64,000 nt of DNA from Alitta virens (Eukaryota > Annelida > Polychaeta > Phyllodocida > Nereididae), in NCBI GenBank assembly GCA_932294295.1, contig OW028573.1:60241829-60305828 (forward strand), given 5' to 3'. Positions 63,117-64,000 of the stretch are shown here, piece by piece; within the stretch, counting starts at the first letter, position 1; every line of letters starts with the position of its first letter. The notes under the pieces were generated by a model. That model was given only the letters and a program-made list of their open reading frames with translations, made no database searches and had not been told where the DNA came from. Position numbers and translations under genes: made by a program.

Positions 63117-64000
63117 GCCCCTTTCACTTGTAGCACTACCATCCACAGTTGATAAACTCTGTTGCATCTTATCAGCCGAGAAAGGAGCCTTTATCTTCTG
63201 ACCATGACTTGACCATGTTGCCACAAACAAGCAACTGGATTATATGAAGCAAATAGACAATAACTCAAGCAATCAATTTGGCACTCATGTAGAAAAGCAA
63301 CCTGTACCGTGATACACACCTAGTTGAAAACAGAAACTTGCACTTTATCCTATTTTATACTATTCTACTATTCTCACTGCAGTGAACGCCCAACAGTTAT
63401 TTTAAATCTCCTTCACTCGGTAAAAACCATTTTGGATATTGTATAATAAACCATAAGATTTGTCACTCGTTATCCCATTCTAAATCATCTCAAACTCCTC
63501 TCCATCACCAGACCAGCAGCATCAGCAGCTTCAGCATCAGCATCAGTGCAGCATCAGCAGCAAATGTAGCATGGGCAGACAACTGGAGACAAGTGACAGC
63601 TGGGATGCTGTTCATTGAGTAAGAAGGAGATTGAGAGGCTGGGATGGGCAGGGTGGATGCTGGGGCCATGTCCTCTTGATTATTACTAATGTCCACAGAG
63701 TGCTAATCAATGCTTGTTGATAGGTCAGCTTGTCTCTGAACTATTGGATTGGTGGATTCATCAACATGGCTCCATCCATCACCACTGGTCACACTCTGGT
63801 CACCAATCCTAACATTAGTCAAGCACAGTGACTCAGGCTTAGCCCTTGGTCCTTTTCTTTCTCCTTTCAACTTGGAAAATCCTGCTCGTCCATCACAGTT
63901 TCCAAACTCTCAGCTTGTTGGTTGTTGCAGTGTTAAAATTGTATGTTCAACAGATTTTGGTCAAAGTGGAGTTGCTTGTATGGGTTAAAATTATGTGCTG

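Larger units (their letters stand above)
46671..64000 (+). other. UTP11: Putative UTP11 intron 3 and beyond, no exon found
   Basis: 17.3 kb downstream of the exon 3 donor, in which I could not recognise the next UTP11 exon or any other coding exon. It holds the two SINE copies, the inverted-repeat element, the tandem triplets, octamers at 47430, 55834 and 61254, and GC-richer blocks near 47.6-48.1, 53.3-54.2, 57.0-58.6 and 61.9-62.9 kb. Apart from these I see nothing definable. An exon too diverged for recognition by eye could be missed. Confidence 0.45.

Noticed and set aside
1..64000. CRISPR arrays, bacterial operons or integrated viral genes
   Set aside because: Nothing of the kind is seen; content is eukaryotic intron and intergenic DNA.

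Overview
This is a metazoan nuclear DNA window, almost certainly from an invertebrate. It has spliceosomal GT-AG introns, a tRNA-derived SINE, hAT-like MITEs, CTG/CAG microsatellites and no long open reading frames. The only gene I can identify firmly is the 5' part of UTP11, the U3-snoRNA/SSU-processome factor, on the + strand. Three consecutive coding exons (35953-36012, 44721-44782, 46568-46670) join in phase to give 75 codons that follow the animal UTP11 N-terminus throughout. The remaining ~70% of the protein is not visible in the 17.3 kb that follow, so intron 3 probably runs off the right edge. I cannot name the species. A non-vertebrate deuterostome or another marine invertebrate fits, but this is inference.

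Layout: 1-34.4 kb is a gene desert of non-coding DNA with repeated signs of regulatory content: homeodomain/octamer/E-box composites, nuclear-receptor direct repeats and CpG-dense patches at 4.62-4.93 and 20.59-21.14 kb. A palindromic MITE-like element lies at 10.72-10.85 kb and a second fold-back pair at 30.96-31.16 kb. From 34.4 to 35.3 kb there is a nest of small repeats, including a hAT-type MITE with a perfect 8-bp target-site duplication, next to an orphan exon-like ORF ending at 35217 and followed by AATAAA. The UTP11 promoter (35.82-35.95 kb) has a palindromic MYC/USF-type E-box, a YY1-like element and a minimal AUG-stop uORF. Intron 1 (8.7 kb) contains a second hAT-like MITE and alternates AT-rich and GC-richer non-coding blocks. 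Intron 3 (46.67 kb to the end) contains an old, diverged copy of the SINE at 51.06-51.37 kb, a pair of essentially identical ~100-bp inverted repeats 815 bp apart (55.55-56.57 kb), tandem triplet arrays of CRE-like and CCAAT motifs, and a well preserved SINE copy at 60.64-60.94 kb.

Biological reading (inference): a small housekeeping gene stretched over more than 28 kb inside a gene desert is what is expected of a bystander gene in a genomic regulatory block. In human, UTP11 lies beside POU3F1 at 1p34.3, so a POU3-class gene beyond the right edge is a specific, testable prediction. The most useful leads are this possible ancient UTP11-POU3 block, the tandem motif triplets with 11-12 bp period, the perfect DR5 and DR1 nuclear-receptor elements, the young/old SINE pair and the near-identical inverted repeat.
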